Of a stretch of DNA of 64,000 bases, positions 1 through 9,196 are shown piece after piece. The position numbers and the translations under genes are program-made. The notes under the pieces were generated by a model, which did no database searches, had not been told where the DNA came from, and was given only the letters and a program-made list of their open reading frames with translations. Every line of letters starts with the position of its first letter. Position 1 is the stretch's first letter. Source of the stretch: CAHJXF01 sp038254545 (GTDB taxonomy: Bacteria; Pseudomonadota; Gammaproteobacteria; Burkholderiales; Burkholderiaceae_D); the NCBI GenBank assembly GCA_038254545.1, contig JBBSGB010000008.1:52622-116621 (forward strand), in the 5' to 3' direction.

Positions 1-380
1 TCGTGATGCAAGGTGATGCCGTGCGGCTGGTCCAGATCTTCAGCAACCTGCTCGACAATGCTTCGAAGTACACGGAACAGGGCGGCAACATCACGCTCGC
101 AGCGGCGGTAAGCGATGGCTCGATGACGATCACCGTGTCCGACGATGGCATCGGCATCACGTCGGCGGCCCTGCCCCACATCTTCGACCTGTTCGTGCAG
201 GACCCGCACGCGGTGGCCGTTCACAGCGGCGGACTGGGCATCGGGCTCGCGGTCGTGCGCGAACTGGTCGAAGGCCATGGCGGCACGGTCATCGCGAAAA
301 GCCTGGGCAAAAGCATGGGCAGCGAATTCGTCGTCACGCTGCCATTGGCCGACGGTCCGGTGCCAGCCTCGGCCAGTTGA
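1..380 (+). CDS. Sensor histidine kinase, C-terminal ATPase domain (5' end outside window)
   Basis: This is the tail of a histidine kinase that enters the window already in frame. The visible ~125 residues are a HATPase_c domain: N box (SNLLDNASKYT), G1 box (DDGIGI), F box (IFDLFVQ) and G2 box (GGLGIGLAVV). It binds ATP and phosphorylates a conserved histidine that lies upstream of the window. No receiver or Hpt domain follows; the protein stops soon after the ATPase fold. The sensor part and the response regulator cannot be seen, so the stimulus is unknown. The gene ends 11 bp from the convergent LysR gene. Confidence 0.9.
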   Translation, partial: VMQGDAVRLVQIFSNLLDNASKYTEQGGNITLAAAVSDGSMTITVSDDGIGITSAALPHIFDLFVQDPHAVAVHSGGLGIGLAVVRELVEGHGGTVIAKSLGKSMGSEFVVTLPLADGPVPASAS

Positions 381-391
381 GCGCCGCCGAT

Positions 392-1285
392 TCATCGCCC
401 CAACAAGTCCGCCATCGTCTTGCGCAGCCACGCATTGCCCGCATCGGCATGAAAGCGCTCATGCCAATGCTGCTTCACCGAATACGTCGGCAGCGCCAGT
501 GGCGGATCGAATACATGCACGCGCTCCTGTAGCGCCAGCGCCTCGCCCAATCGGCGCGGAACGATCACCAGCAGTTCAGTCTGCGCAACGATGCGGGCGA
601 CACCGAGGAAGCTCGGCAACTCCAGGACGACGGAACGCTCGTAGCCTTGTCGCGCCAACACCTTCTCGACGATCGAGTGGCCGGTACCCGAAGTCGTCAC
701 CACGATGTGCCCCTCGGCGAGGAATGCGCGCTTGTTCGGTCGGGATCGCACGCGCGGGTGGCGCTTCGATGCCAGGCAGACGAAGTCCTGCTTGAACAAG
801 GTCTGCTGATAGAAGCCGGCTTCCAGATGCGGCATGAACCCGACTGCCAGGTCGACATCTCCTGACTCCAGGCGCCTCGGGCTGTCGGTGGAGATCTTCT
901 CGGCCTCGATGCGCACGCCGGGCGCTGTGCCATGCAGGTAGTTGATGAGCGTAGGCAGCACCACGATCTCGCTGATGTCCGTCATGGAAATGCGGAACTT
1001 GCGCTTCGCGCTCGCGGCATCGAACGGGGCACGAGGTGCGAGCAGATCGGCGAGGCGTTGCACCGACGCCGCCACGTCCGGATAGACCTTCTGCGCGTAC
1101 CGCGTGGGTTCCATGCCGCGCGACGTCCGGCAGAACAGGCGGTCGCCGAAGTGGCGCCGCAGCTTGTTCAACGCAATGCTCGCGTTCGCCTGCGCCATGC
1201 CGAGCCTTTCGGCCGCGCGCGACACGCTCTGGGTCTTGTAGACCTCCACGAACACGTTCAGCCAGTCCAGATCCAGTTTGGCCAC
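392..1285 (-). CDS. LysR-family regulator of the adjacent aromatic hydroxylase/gentisate genes
   Basis: 297 residues, the usual LysR length, read from a GTG (MAKLDLDWL). The first ~60 residues form the winged helix-turn-helix (SVSRAAERLGMAQANASIALNKLR); the rest is a periplasmic-binding-protein-like effector domain. The NodD/NahR-like look of the N-terminus and the divergent layout with a 3-hydroxybenzoate 6-hydroxylase-like gene suggest that it activates the gentisate pathway in response to an aromatic acid. That role is inferred from position. The 147-bp divergent region holds a CGATAT/ATATCG inverted repeat that may be its site. Confidence 0.88.
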   Translation of the reverse strand: MAKLDLDWLNVFVEVYKTQSVSRAAERLGMAQANASIALNKLRRHFGDRLFCRTSRGMEPTRYAQKVYPDVAASVQRLADLLAPRAPFDAASAKRKFRISMTDISEIVVLPTLINYLHGTAPGVRIEAEKISTDSPRRLESGDVDLAVGFMPHLEAGFYQQTLFKQDFVCLASKRHPRVRSRPNKRAFLAEGHIVVTTSGTGHSIVEKVLARQGYERSVVLELPSFLGVARIVAQTELLVIVPRRLGEALALQERVHVFDPPLALPTYSVKQHWHERFHADAGNAWLRKTMADLLGR

Positions 1286-1305
1286 GGCCGATCTCTATTG
1301 AAAAA

Positions 1306-1324
1306 CGATATTCGGAGTATATCG
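1306..1324. promoter_or_regulatory. Candidate LysR binding site (inverted repeat)
   Basis: CGATAT and ATATCG arms separated by 7 bases lie 21 bp upstream of the LysR start, in the divergent region before the hydroxylase. Size and place fit a LysR recognition site. This was found by eye only. Confidence 0.35.
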
Positions 1325-1432
1325 ATAGGCACGTTTACGTAATGATCATGCGCGCCTAAGGTCGTCTGGTTTCGCCATGCCGCGCCTACGAGCGACGCCC
1401 GGGCTGATGACACCTCGAATCGAAGAGACGAC

Positions 1433-2644
1433 ATGAGCCGCGCATCCGCATCGCTTCCGGTTCTCGTGGCCGGCGGCGGTATCGGCGGGCTGGCCGCTGC
1501 GCTCGCCATCGCGCGGCAGGGATTCGCCGTGAAGGTCTTCGAGCAATCGCCGCGGATCGGCGAGATCGGTGCGGGCATCCAGCTCGGGCCGAACGCCTTC
1601 GCCGCGCTGGATGCGCTGGGTGTCGGCGAGCGTGCGCGCAGTCGCGCGGTCTATACCGAGCGGATGGTGATGATGGACGCGGTCGAGGGCGCGGAGGTCG
1701 CGTCGATCGACGTCGGTGCGCCGTTTCGCGAGCGCTTTGCGAATCCCTATGCGGTGATTCATCGCGCCGACATCCACGGTTCGCTGCTCGAAGGCGTGCG
1801 CGAAGCGACCGATCGCATCGAGTTCGTCACGTCCACCCGCATAGCAACAGTCGAGCAAAGCGACAGCGGTGTTGCGGTGGTCGACGCCAACGGCGTTGAA
1901 CACCAGGGCATCGCGCTGATCGGCGCCGATGGTGTCAAGTCCGCCGTGCGCCAACAATTCGTCGGCGATCCGGTGTGCGTCTCCGGCCACGTGGTCTATC
2001 GCGCCGTGGTCGATGCCGCGGAATTTCCCGCCGATCTGCGCTGGAATGCGCCGGCCGTATGGGCGGGCCCGAACTGCCACCTCGTGCACTACCCGCTGCG
2101 CGGCGGCGAGCAGTACAACGTCGTCGTCACCTTTCACAGCCGGCGCGAAGAACAATGGAGTATCACCGAGGGCAGCGCGGAAGAAGTGCAGTCCTACTTC
2201 ACCGGCATCCTCGAGCGCCCGCGCCAGTTGCTCGCGCTGCCGAAGAGTTGGAAGCGCTGGGCCACCGCCGACCGCGAGCCGATTTCGCAATGGTCCTTCG
2301 GCCGCACCACATTGCTCGGCGACGCCGCGCATCCGATGCTGCAGTACCTGGCGCAGGGCGCGTGCATGGCGATGGAGGACGCGGTGACGCTCGGCGAAGC
2401 GCTGTGCGTGCATGAGGTCAGCAAGAGCGGCTACTTCGCGCTTGCGTTCGAGCACTACCAACGTTCACGCGTTTCGCGCACCGCGCGCGTCGTGCTGTCA
2501 GCGCGCGAGATGGGCCGCATCTATCACGCCAGCGGCGTGCAGCGCCTGGTGCGCAACGACCTGTGGCGTGGCCGGTCGCAGCAACATTTCTACGACGCGC
2601 TCGAGTGGTTGTACGGCTGGCGCGTCGAGAACTGCCTCGCCTGA
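1433..2644 (+). CDS. FAD-dependent aromatic monooxygenase, probable 3-hydroxybenzoate 6-hydroxylase
   Basis: 403 residues of the group A flavoprotein monooxygenase (PHBH) family. The N-terminal Rossmann fingerprint GGGIGG (residues ~14-19), the DG motif (GADG, ~164) and the second FAD motif GDAAHPM (~297) are all present. Members with this architecture hydroxylate salicylate, 3-hydroxybenzoate or 6-hydroxynicotinate with NAD(P)H and O2. The next gene is a gentisate 1,2-dioxygenase 118 bp downstream, so the likely reaction is 3-hydroxybenzoate (or salicylate) to gentisate. The exact substrate cannot be read from sequence alone. The cytoplasmic enzyme is probably controlled by the divergent LysR protein. 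Confidence 0.85.
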   Translation: MSRASASLPVLVAGGGIGGLAAALAIARQGFAVKVFEQSPRIGEIGAGIQLGPNAFAALDALGVGERARSRAVYTERMVMMDAVEGAEVASIDVGAPFRERFANPYAVIHRADIHGSLLEGVREATDRIEFVTSTRIATVEQSDSGVAVVDANGVEHQGIALIGADGVKSAVRQQFVGDPVCVSGHVVYRAVVDAAEFPADLRWNAPAVWAGPNCHLVHYPLRGGEQYNVVVTFHSRREEQWSITEGSAEEVQSYFTGILERPRQLLALPKSWKRWATADREPISQWSFGRTTLLGDAAHPMLQYLAQGACMAMEDAVTLGEALCVHEVSKSGYFALAFEHYQRSRVSRTARVVLSAREMGRIYHASGVQRLVRNDLWRGRSQQHFYDALEWLYGWRVENCLA

Positions 2645-2762
2645 CTTTGTCCACGCGGGTTGATCCGCGCGGAGAAGAGATTGCGTATTTAGAATGTCCG
2701 CTATCCGTGGAGAGCTCGCGTGCGCACTCGGTCGCGACCGCTTCAACGAACAGGAGAAGACG

Positions 2763-3800
2763 ATGTTCGATCGACCCTCACCGAACGCCGAACGCAAGGC
2801 CTACTACGACCGCATAGCCCGGCATCACCTCACGCCGCTGTGGGAGGTGCTCGGCAACCTCGTCATCCCGCAGCCCAACTCGCCGTGCGTGCCGGCACTG
2901 TGGAATTACGACGGCATCCGCGACCCTCTGCTCGAGTCGGGTCGCCTGATCACCGCGCGAGAAGCCGAGCGCCGCGTGCTGGTGCTCGAGAACCCTGCGC
3001 TGCGCGGGCAATCGGCGATCACCAACACGCTCTACTGTGGCCTGCAACTGATCATGCCCGGCGAGGTCGCGCCCAGTCATCGCCACACGCAATCGGCGCT
3101 GCGCTTCGTCGTCGAAGGCGAGGGCGCGTACACCGCGGTCGATGGCGAACGCATCACGATGCGTCGCGGCGACTTCATCATCACGCCGTCGTGGACCTGG
3201 CACGACCACGGCAACCTGGGCAGCGAGCCCGTGATCTGGATGGACGGCCTCGACATTCCGCTGGTGCGCATGCTCGACGCGAGCTTCGCCGAGCGCCTCG
3301 GCGAAGAGACGCAGCCGGTGCTGCGGCCCGAAGGCGATGCGTGGTCACGTTATGGCGCGAACATGCTGCCGGTCGACTGGGAACCCGCGTCGAAGACCAG
3401 CCCGGTGTTTCACTATCCCTACGCGCGCAGCCGCGAGGTATTGGAGAAGCTGGCGCGTTCAGGACCGCTGCATCCCGCGCACGGCGTCAAGATGCAATAC
3501 ATCAATCCGGCAAGCGGCGGCTTCGCGATGCCCACCATTGCGGCCTTCATCCAGTGGATGCCCAGGGGCTTCAAGGGTGAGGGCGAGCGCGTCACGGACG
3601 GCACCATCTACAACGTCGTCGAAGGCCATGGCCGCAGCTTCGTCGGCGATCAGGTCTTCGCCTGGGGGCCGCGTGACATCTTCGTCTCGCCGTCGTGGGT
3701 GCCGGTGCGTCACGAGACCGACGACGACGCGGTGCTGTTCAGCTTTTCGGATCGGCCGGTGCAGAAGGCGTTGGGACTCTGGCGTTCAGCAGCTGTCTGA
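2763..3800 (+). CDS. gtdA: Gentisate 1,2-dioxygenase
   Basis: 345 residues; a bicupin ring-cleaving dioxygenase that opens gentisate to maleylpyruvate with Fe(II) and O2. The first cupin shows the metal ligands as HRH (residues 106 and 108) and a second pair in WTWHDHG (147, 149), as expected for the family. I chose the ATG at 2763, which follows an AGGAGAAG ribosome site; the longer frame from 2694 has none. It is co-directional with the hydroxylase and likely in the same operon. The later steps (maleylpyruvate isomerase, fumarylpyruvate hydrolase) are not next to it; the modABC genes follow instead. Confidence 0.92.
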   Translation: MFDRPSPNAERKAYYDRIARHHLTPLWEVLGNLVIPQPNSPCVPALWNYDGIRDPLLESGRLITAREAERRVLVLENPALRGQSAITNTLYCGLQLIMPGEVAPSHRHTQSALRFVVEGEGAYTAVDGERITMRRGDFIITPSWTWHDHGNLGSEPVIWMDGLDIPLVRMLDASFAERLGEETQPVLRPEGDAWSRYGANMLPVDWEPASKTSPVFHYPYARSREVLEKLARSGPLHPAHGVKMQYINPASGGFAMPTIAAFIQWMPRGFKGEGERVTDGTIYNVVEGHGRSFVGDQVFAWGPRDIFVSPSWVPVRHETDDDAVLFSFSDRPVQKALGLWRSAAV

Positions 3801-3839
3801 CCGTGCGGCTGCCTTTCCGCAAAGGCGAGCGTCGCCCAC

Positions 3840-3863
3840 CGTTATATTCCGCGGTATATTTCG
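3840..3863. promoter_or_regulatory. Candidate ModE operator upstream of modA
   Basis: CGTTATAT and ATATTTCG arms with an 8-base centre form an imperfect palindrome 80 bp before modA. It resembles the known ModE target (CG-TATAT, spacer, ATATA-CG), and a modE gene ends this same operon. Molybdate-bound ModE would be expected to repress modABC here. Confidence 0.6.
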
Positions 3864-3943
3864 CTTCGGCATGCTGGTGCCGCCTTTCTTCGCGGTGCGG
3901 CCGCTTGATGAATGTCGATGTGATCGCTCGCGAAGGAAGATTC

Positions 3944-4714
3944 ATGAAGCTCGTAAAGACTCTGCTTGCCGCAGGCGCGCTCCTGCTCTCCGTGTCCGCG
4001 CATGCCGAAAAGATCACCATCGCGGCGGCGGCGGATGTGAAGTTCGCGATGGACGAGATCGTAACGGCCTTCAAGATGACCGCACCGGGCGACGAGGTGG
4101 GGGTGGTCTACGGTTCGTCAGGAAACTTCAACACGCAGATTCAGCAAGGCGCGCCTTACGATCTCTACTTCTCGGCCGACATCGCCTTTCCCCGGGAGTT
4201 GGCGAAGAACGGCTACGCGGGCTCGGATGTGAAGCCCTATGCGGTGGGTCGCATCGTTCTCTGGAGTGCGACGCAGGATGCGGCCCGCATGACGATGGCC
4301 AGCCTCGCCGATCCCAGGATCACGCGCATCGCCATCGCCAATCCGAAACATGCGCCCTACGGCAGGCGCGCGGAGGAAGCATTGCGCGCCTCGGGGCTGT
4401 GGGAGAAGGTGGAAGCAAAACTGGTCTATGGCGAGAACATCGCGCAAACCGCGCAGTACGTGGAAAGCGGTAACGCGCAGGTCGGGATCATCGCGCTGTC
4501 GCTGGCGATCAATCCGCAGCTTTCGAACAAGGGCGGCTATTGGCTGATTCCCGACACGCTGCACGCGCCGCTCAAACAGGGCTTCATTATCACCAAGCGC
4601 GCTGCGAATAGCCCACTGGCCAAGCGCTTCGCCGACTACATGAGCAGCACACCCGCTCGAGCCGTCATGACCAAATACGGCTTTGTATTGCCCGGCGAGG
4701 TCGCGAGCAAATGA
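3944..4714 (+). CDS. modA: Molybdate ABC transporter, periplasmic binding protein
   Basis: 256 residues from the ATG at 3944 (GGAAG ribosome site 8 bases before). A Sec signal peptide (MKLVKTLLAAGALLLSVSAHA) precedes the mature start EKITIAAAADVKFAMDEI, followed by the YGSSGNFNTQIQQGAPYDLYFSAD segment that carries the oxyanion-binding serines of ModA proteins. It captures molybdate or tungstate in the periplasm and delivers it to ModBC. The modA-modB-modC order and the downstream modE confirm the call. The longer open frame back to 3695 overlaps the dioxygenase gene and lacks a ribosome site. Confidence 0.95.
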   Translation: MKLVKTLLAAGALLLSVSAHAEKITIAAAADVKFAMDEIVTAFKMTAPGDEVGVVYGSSGNFNTQIQQGAPYDLYFSADIAFPRELAKNGYAGSDVKPYAVGRIVLWSATQDAARMTMASLADPRITRIAIANPKHAPYGRRAEEALRASGLWEKVEAKLVYGENIAQTAQYVESGNAQVGIIALSLAINPQLSNKGGYWLIPDTLHAPLKQGFIITKRAANSPLAKRFADYMSSTPARAVMTKYGFVLPGEVASK

Positions 4715-4739
4715 CGGCGCCGCGTCGCCTGCGAAGACC

Positions 4740-5417
4740 ATGCATATAACGAATGGCGATCTGCAGGCGATCTGGTTGACCGTAAGACTGGCGGGCATCG
4801 TCACCGTCATCCTGCTCTTCGTAGGTACGCCCATCGCCTGGTGGCTCGCACGCATCGACGGCTGGTGGAAAGGCCCGATCGGCGCCGTGGTGGCATTGCC
4901 TTTGGTACTCCCTCCTTCGGTACTGGGCTTCTATCTGTTGCTGGCGATGGGACCCGACGGCCCGGTTGGACGACTCACCGAGGCGCTTCACATGGGTTTG
5001 CTGCCCTTCACTTTTTGGGGTCTGGTGGTGGGGTCCGTGTTCTATTCGTTGCCCTTCATGGTTCAGCCTTTGCAGGCCGCGTTCGAAGCGATCGGTGAGC
5101 GGCCCATGGAAGTCGCGGCGACCTTGCGCGCTTCGCCGCTCGATGCGTTCTTCACCGTGGCCGTACCGCTCGCGTTGCCGGGCTTTCTGACCGCGTGCAT
5201 CCTGACCTTCGCTCATACGGTGGGCGAATTCGGCGTGGTGTTGATGATCGGCGGCAGTCTGCCGGGCGTGACGCGCGTCGCGTCCGTGCAGATCTATGAC
5301 CACGTGCAGGCGCTCGAATACACGGAGGCCCATAGGCTCGCGGCGGTCATGCTGATCTTCTCTTTCGTGGTGTTGCTGGCGCTCTACGCATGGCGGCCCG
5401 ATCGCAGGAAGGGATGA
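4740..5417 (+). CDS. modB: Molybdate ABC transporter permease
   Basis: 225 residues with about five membrane segments. The cytoplasmic loop GERPMEVAATLRASPLDAFFTVAVPLA is the EAA-type motif that contacts the ATPase ModC. I took the ATG at 4740, just after modA; a TTG at 4683 would overlap modA and adds a non-membrane leader. It forms the inner-membrane channel for molybdate. The stop is 3 bases before the modC start, so the two are translationally coupled. Confidence 0.94.
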   Translation: MHITNGDLQAIWLTVRLAGIVTVILLFVGTPIAWWLARIDGWWKGPIGAVVALPLVLPPSVLGFYLLLAMGPDGPVGRLTEALHMGLLPFTFWGLVVGSVFYSLPFMVQPLQAAFEAIGERPMEVAATLRASPLDAFFTVAVPLALPGFLTACILTFAHTVGEFGVVLMIGGSLPGVTRVASVQIYDHVQALEYTEAHRLAAVMLIFSFVVLLALYAWRPDRRKG

Positions 5418-5420
5418 ACG

Positions 5421-6500
5421 ATGGACAACATCCACGCGCGCTTTCGTCTCGACTGGCCCGGCTTCGTTCTCGATGTGGACCTGGCTTTTCCCGGTCGCGG
5501 CGTTACGGCCTTGTTCGGCCCTTCCGGTTCGGGCAAGACGACGCTACTGCGATGCATTGCCGGACTGGAGCGGGCGCCGCACGGATTGCTCACCATCGAT
5601 GGCGAGGTCTGGCAAGACGGCAAGCACTGGCTGCCCACTCACAGGCGGCTGTTGGGGTATGTGTTCCAGGAGGCGAGCCTGTTTCCTCACCTCTCGGTGG
5701 AGGGCAACTTGCGTTATGGGCTGAAGCGCGCCGCGCAAGAGCGAGTCAGTCTGGACCAGGCCATCGAGTTGCTGGGCATCGACCACCTCCTCGACAGGAA
5801 GCCGGACAGGCTTTCCGGGGGCGAGCGCAGCCGCGTGGGCATCGCACGCGCGCTAGCGGTCAGCCCGCGCATTCTCCTCATGGACGAACCGCTCGCGGCG
5901 CTCGACTTCAAACGCAAGCAGGAAGTCCTGCCCTATCTGGAACGGCTGCGCAACGAACTGGACATTCCAGTGGTGTACGTCAGCCACTCTTCCGATGAAG
6001 TAGCAACGCTCGCGGATCATCTGGTCGCACTTGAAGGCGGCCGGGTATCGGCCAGCGGTCGGTTAAGCGAGATGCTGGTCCGGCTCGATTCCACCTTCCG
6101 TCTGGGCGAAGAGGTCGGCGCGATCCTCGAGGGCACCGTGGGGACCATCGATAGCACCTGGCATCTGGCGCGACTGGATTTTGCAGGTGGAAGTCTCTGG
6201 ACACCTGACCGCGATCTGACCGTCGGCCGCAAGGTGCGGGTGCGGGTCCTCGCGAGGGACGTCAGCCTGGCTTGTCTGCATCCCGAACAGAGCAGCATCC
6301 AGAATGTATTGCAGGGTCGTGTCGATGCGATCGCAGGCGCCGAACATCCCGGACTGATGCTGGTGCGTGTGCGCGTGAGCAAGGATGCGGGAGATTCGAC
6401 ACTGGTTGCCCGCTTGACGAAGCGGGCTGCCGCAGCGCTCGAACTGACCGTGGGGCAGGAGCTATGGGTGCAAGTGAAATCGGTTGCATTGATGGAATGA
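5421..6500 (+). CDS. modC: Molybdate ABC transporter ATPase
   Basis: 359 residues. Walker A is GPSGSGKTT (33-41), the ABC signature LSGGERSRV (~131-139), and Walker B LLMDEP follows, then the switch histidine in VSHSSDE. The last ~70 residues are a Mop/TOBE domain (SIQNVLQGRVDAI), the molybdate-binding regulatory domain typical of ModC. It powers uptake through ModB in the inner membrane. Length and domain order are normal for the family. Confidence 0.95.
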   Translation: MDNIHARFRLDWPGFVLDVDLAFPGRGVTALFGPSGSGKTTLLRCIAGLERAPHGLLTIDGEVWQDGKHWLPTHRRLLGYVFQEASLFPHLSVEGNLRYGLKRAAQERVSLDQAIELLGIDHLLDRKPDRLSGGERSRVGIARALAVSPRILLMDEPLAALDFKRKQEVLPYLERLRNELDIPVVYVSHSSDEVATLADHLVALEGGRVSASGRLSEMLVRLDSTFRLGEEVGAILEGTVGTIDSTWHLARLDFAGGSLWTPDRDLTVGRKVRVRVLARDVSLACLHPEQSSIQNVLQGRVDAIAGAEHPGLMLVRVRVSKDAGDSTLVARLTKRAAAALELTVGQELWVQVKSVALME

Positions 6501-6561
6501 CTGAAACCGGGCCAGGGACGCACTGCTGCCGAGAACACTTCATGCGGAAGGGCCCGCTCCC

Positions 6562-7389
6562 ATGAACGCGCGCCGCAAGGAGCCCGTGCTCGCGCTCGAA
6601 GGCACGGTCTGGATGACCGCGAACGGCGCGCTGCTCGGTGGCCGCGACCGCATCGGACTGTTGCGCGCGATCGGCCTGCGCGGCTCGATCACGCATGCCG
6701 CCAAGGCGGTCGGCATAAGCTACAAGGCTGCCTGGGACGCGGTCGATGCGATGAACAATCTGGCCGGCGCCGCGTTGGTCGAGCGCCGTGCGGGCGGCCG
6801 CGGCGGCGGACGTACATCGCTGACCGAGCGCGGCGCGCAACTGGTTGCACGCTACGACGAACTGGCGAGCGTTCATCGGCGCTTCGTAGAACACCTGAGC
6901 AAGAGCAGCACCGATCTCGCATCCGATCTCGAACTTCTGAGGACACTCAACATGAAGACCAGCGCCCGCAATCATTTCGTCGGCGAAGTCGTGGCCGTTC
7001 GCACGGGTGCGGTCAACGACGAAGTCGAACTTGCGATCGCGGGCGGCCATCGCATCGTCGCTGTCGTCACGCACGAAAGCACCGAGTCGCTGGGCATCGC
7101 CATCGGCGCGACCGCATTCGCGCTGGTGAAGGCCTCGTCGGTGATCATCGCGACCGACCTGCCGCCCGCAAAACTGTCGGCGCGCAATCAGTTGAGCGGC
7201 ACGATCTCGCACGTCGAACACGGCGCGGTCAACGACGAAGTCGTGCTGACCCTCGGAGAAAAGGACGGCGGCCTGACGATCGCCGCGATCATCACGAGCG
7301 CGAGTGCCGCATCGCTTGGACTGCGCGAGAGCGTCGAGGCGACGGCGATCTTCAAGGCATCGAGCGTGATCCTCGGCGTGCCGGGGTGA
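6562..7389 (+). CDS. modE: Molybdate-responsive regulator with two Mop domains
   Basis: 275 residues. A LysR-like winged helix (~20-85; RGSITHAAKAVGISYKAAWD) is followed by two Mop/TOBE domains (from about 130 and 197; TSARNHFVGEV and SARNQLSGTI), the layout of E. coli ModE. The dimer binds molybdate in the Mop domains and represses mod genes. It lies 61 bp after modC, in the same direction, so it is probably in the operon that it controls through the box at 3840. It converges on glpK with only 7 bp between stops. Confidence 0.93.
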   Translation: MNARRKEPVLALEGTVWMTANGALLGGRDRIGLLRAIGLRGSITHAAKAVGISYKAAWDAVDAMNNLAGAALVERRAGGRGGGRTSLTERGAQLVARYDELASVHRRFVEHLSKSSTDLASDLELLRTLNMKTSARNHFVGEVVAVRTGAVNDEVELAIAGGHRIVAVVTHESTESLGIAIGATAFALVKASSVIIATDLPPAKLSARNQLSGTISHVEHGAVNDEVVLTLGEKDGGLTIAAIITSASAASLGLRESVEATAIFKASSVILGVPG

Positions 7390-7396
7390 ATGCGAC

Positions 7397-9094
7397 CTAC
7401 GTTGCCCACCCCCGCGCCCGCTCGACCGCACGTCGCCACACGGCTCGTCGCTGCTCACGCTGCGTCTCGGTCATCGCCGGCGTGAACACGCGATCGACCT
7501 GCCAGCGCCCGGCGATCGCATCCTTGTCTTCCCACAGGCCGACCGCGAGGCCTGCGAGATACGCGGCGCCGAGCGCGGTCGTCTCGATGACTGTTGGCCG
7601 CACCACCGACACGCCCAGCAGGTCGGCCTGCATCTGCATCAACAGATCGTTGACCGAGGCGCCGCCATCGACGCGCAACTCGCTGACCTTGATGCCGGTG
7701 TCGGACTCCATCGCGTCGAGCACGTCGCACACCTGGAAAGCGATGCTCTCCAGCGCCGCGCGCGCGATGTGCGCCTTGCCCGTCGCACGCGTGATGCCGA
7801 CCAGCGCGCCGCGCGCATAGGCGTCCCAGTACGGCGCGCCCAGTCCAGCGAACGCGGGCACCAGCACCACGCCACCACTGTCGGGCACGCTCGCCGCGAG
7901 CGCTTCGACCGCGGCTGCGTCTTCGATCATGCCGAGTTGGTCGCGCAGCCATTGCACCACCGCGCCGCCGGCGAAGACGCTGCCTTCGAGCGCATAGACC
8001 ACCGTCGGGTCCGGCGGGATCTCGGGCGGATTCTTCAGCATGATCGCTTCGGTCGTCGTGACCCAGCCGCGTGAGCTTTCCCAGTTTTCCACCTGCACGA
8101 GCGGCAGCACGCCGTCGTCCTCGTCGTCGAAGGGATCGTACGGTCCTGTCCGCGCGCGCGGGATGCGCCAGCCCACGGTCGAGAGCAGCTTCGCCTTCGA
8201 GTTCGTCGGCGCGTGGCCGGTATTCATCAACATGAAGCAGCCGGTGCCATAGGTGGTCTTGACCATGCCGGGCTCGAAACAGCACTGCCCGAAGAGCGCG
8301 GCCTGTTGATCGCCCGCGACGCCGGCGATGAGAGTGTCGGGCGGCAGGCTCTGCAGCGTTGCGCGTAGGGCCGGCGCGACGCGGTCCCACGCGGTGTCCA
8401 CGGCGCCGTCCGCCGACGCAGCGGCGCCGATCACTTTCGACGACTCGACCACCGTCGGCAACATCGCCTTCGGAACGCCGAAAACCGACAACATGCGATC
8501 GTCCCATCGCAGCTTGTGGATGTTGTAGAGCAGCGTGCGCGATGCGTTGCTCACGTCGGTGACGTGCAGCGCACCGGCGGTGAGATTCCAGATCAGCCAG
8601 CTATCGACGGTACCGAACGCGAGCTCGCCGGCTTCCGCGCGCTCGACGACGAATGGGAGGTTGTCGAGCATCCAGGTGAGCTTGCTGGCCGAAAAATAGG
8701 GATCGACGACGAGGCCGGTGCGCCATGCAATGCCTTCCTCGCTTTGCGTTTGCCGGATCGACTCGCAGAAGTCCGCGGTGCGCCGGTCCTGCCACACGAT
8801 CGCGGGACCTACCGGAACGCCGGTGGCGCGGTCCCACACGATCGTGGTCTCGCGCTGGTTGGTGATGCCGATCGCCGCGATGTCGGGCGCGGCGATGCCG
8901 GCCTGCGCGATCGCTTCGGCTGCAACTGCGAACTGGCTCTCGGCGATCTCGATCGCATCCTGCTCGACCCAGCCGTCGTGCGGATAGGACGAATGCGTTT
9001 CGCGTTGCGCCGATGCGAGAATGCGCGCGTCTTCATCGAAGACGATGGCGCGGGAACTGGTGGTGCCCTGATCGAGCGCGAGGATGACTTTCAT
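7397..9094 (-). CDS. glpK: Glycerol kinase with an internal insertion
   Basis: 565 residues from the ATG at 9094 (MKVILALDQGTTSSRAIVF). FGGY kinase hallmarks include DQGTTSSRA, ATGVPVGPAIVWQDRR, TYGTGCFMLMNTG, FAGLGAPYWD and RVDGGASVND. It phosphorylates glycerol to sn-glycerol 3-phosphate. GlpK proteins are normally about 500 residues; here ~53 extra residues (~310-362, starting PRARTGPYDPFDDEDDG) sit between TYGTGCFMLMNTG and the YALEGSVF strand. An upstream extension to 9895 is antisense to the PPK2 gene and is not coding. No glpF or glpD is adjacent. Confidence 0.93.
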   Translation of the reverse strand: MKVILALDQGTTSSRAIVFDEDARILASAQRETHSSYPHDGWVEQDAIEIAESQFAVAAEAIAQAGIAAPDIAAIGITNQRETTIVWDRATGVPVGPAIVWQDRRTADFCESIRQTQSEEGIAWRTGLVVDPYFSASKLTWMLDNLPFVVERAEAGELAFGTVDSWLIWNLTAGALHVTDVSNASRTLLYNIHKLRWDDRMLSVFGVPKAMLPTVVESSKVIGAAASADGAVDTAWDRVAPALRATLQSLPPDTLIAGVAGDQQAALFGQCCFEPGMVKTTYGTGCFMLMNTGHAPTNSKAKLLSTVGWRIPRARTGPYDPFDDEDDGVLPLVQVENWESSRGWVTTTEAIMLKNPPEIPPDPTVVYALEGSVFAGGAVVQWLRDQLGMIEDAAAVEALAASVPDSGGVVLVPAFAGLGAPYWDAYARGALVGITRATGKAHIARAALESIAFQVCDVLDAMESDTGIKVSELRVDGGASVNDLLMQMQADLLGVSVVRPTVIETTALGAAYLAGLAVGLWEDKDAIAGRWQVDRVFTPAMTETQREQRRAVWRRAVERARGWAT

Positions 9095-9196
9095 GGCGGC
9101 GGGGCGATGGGTTCCGCAGGCAGTCGAGGACGCAGAGTATGCGCGGCTATCATGGGCGATTCGCCGCGGCCGGCATCTTCCGTTCGACCTATCCTC

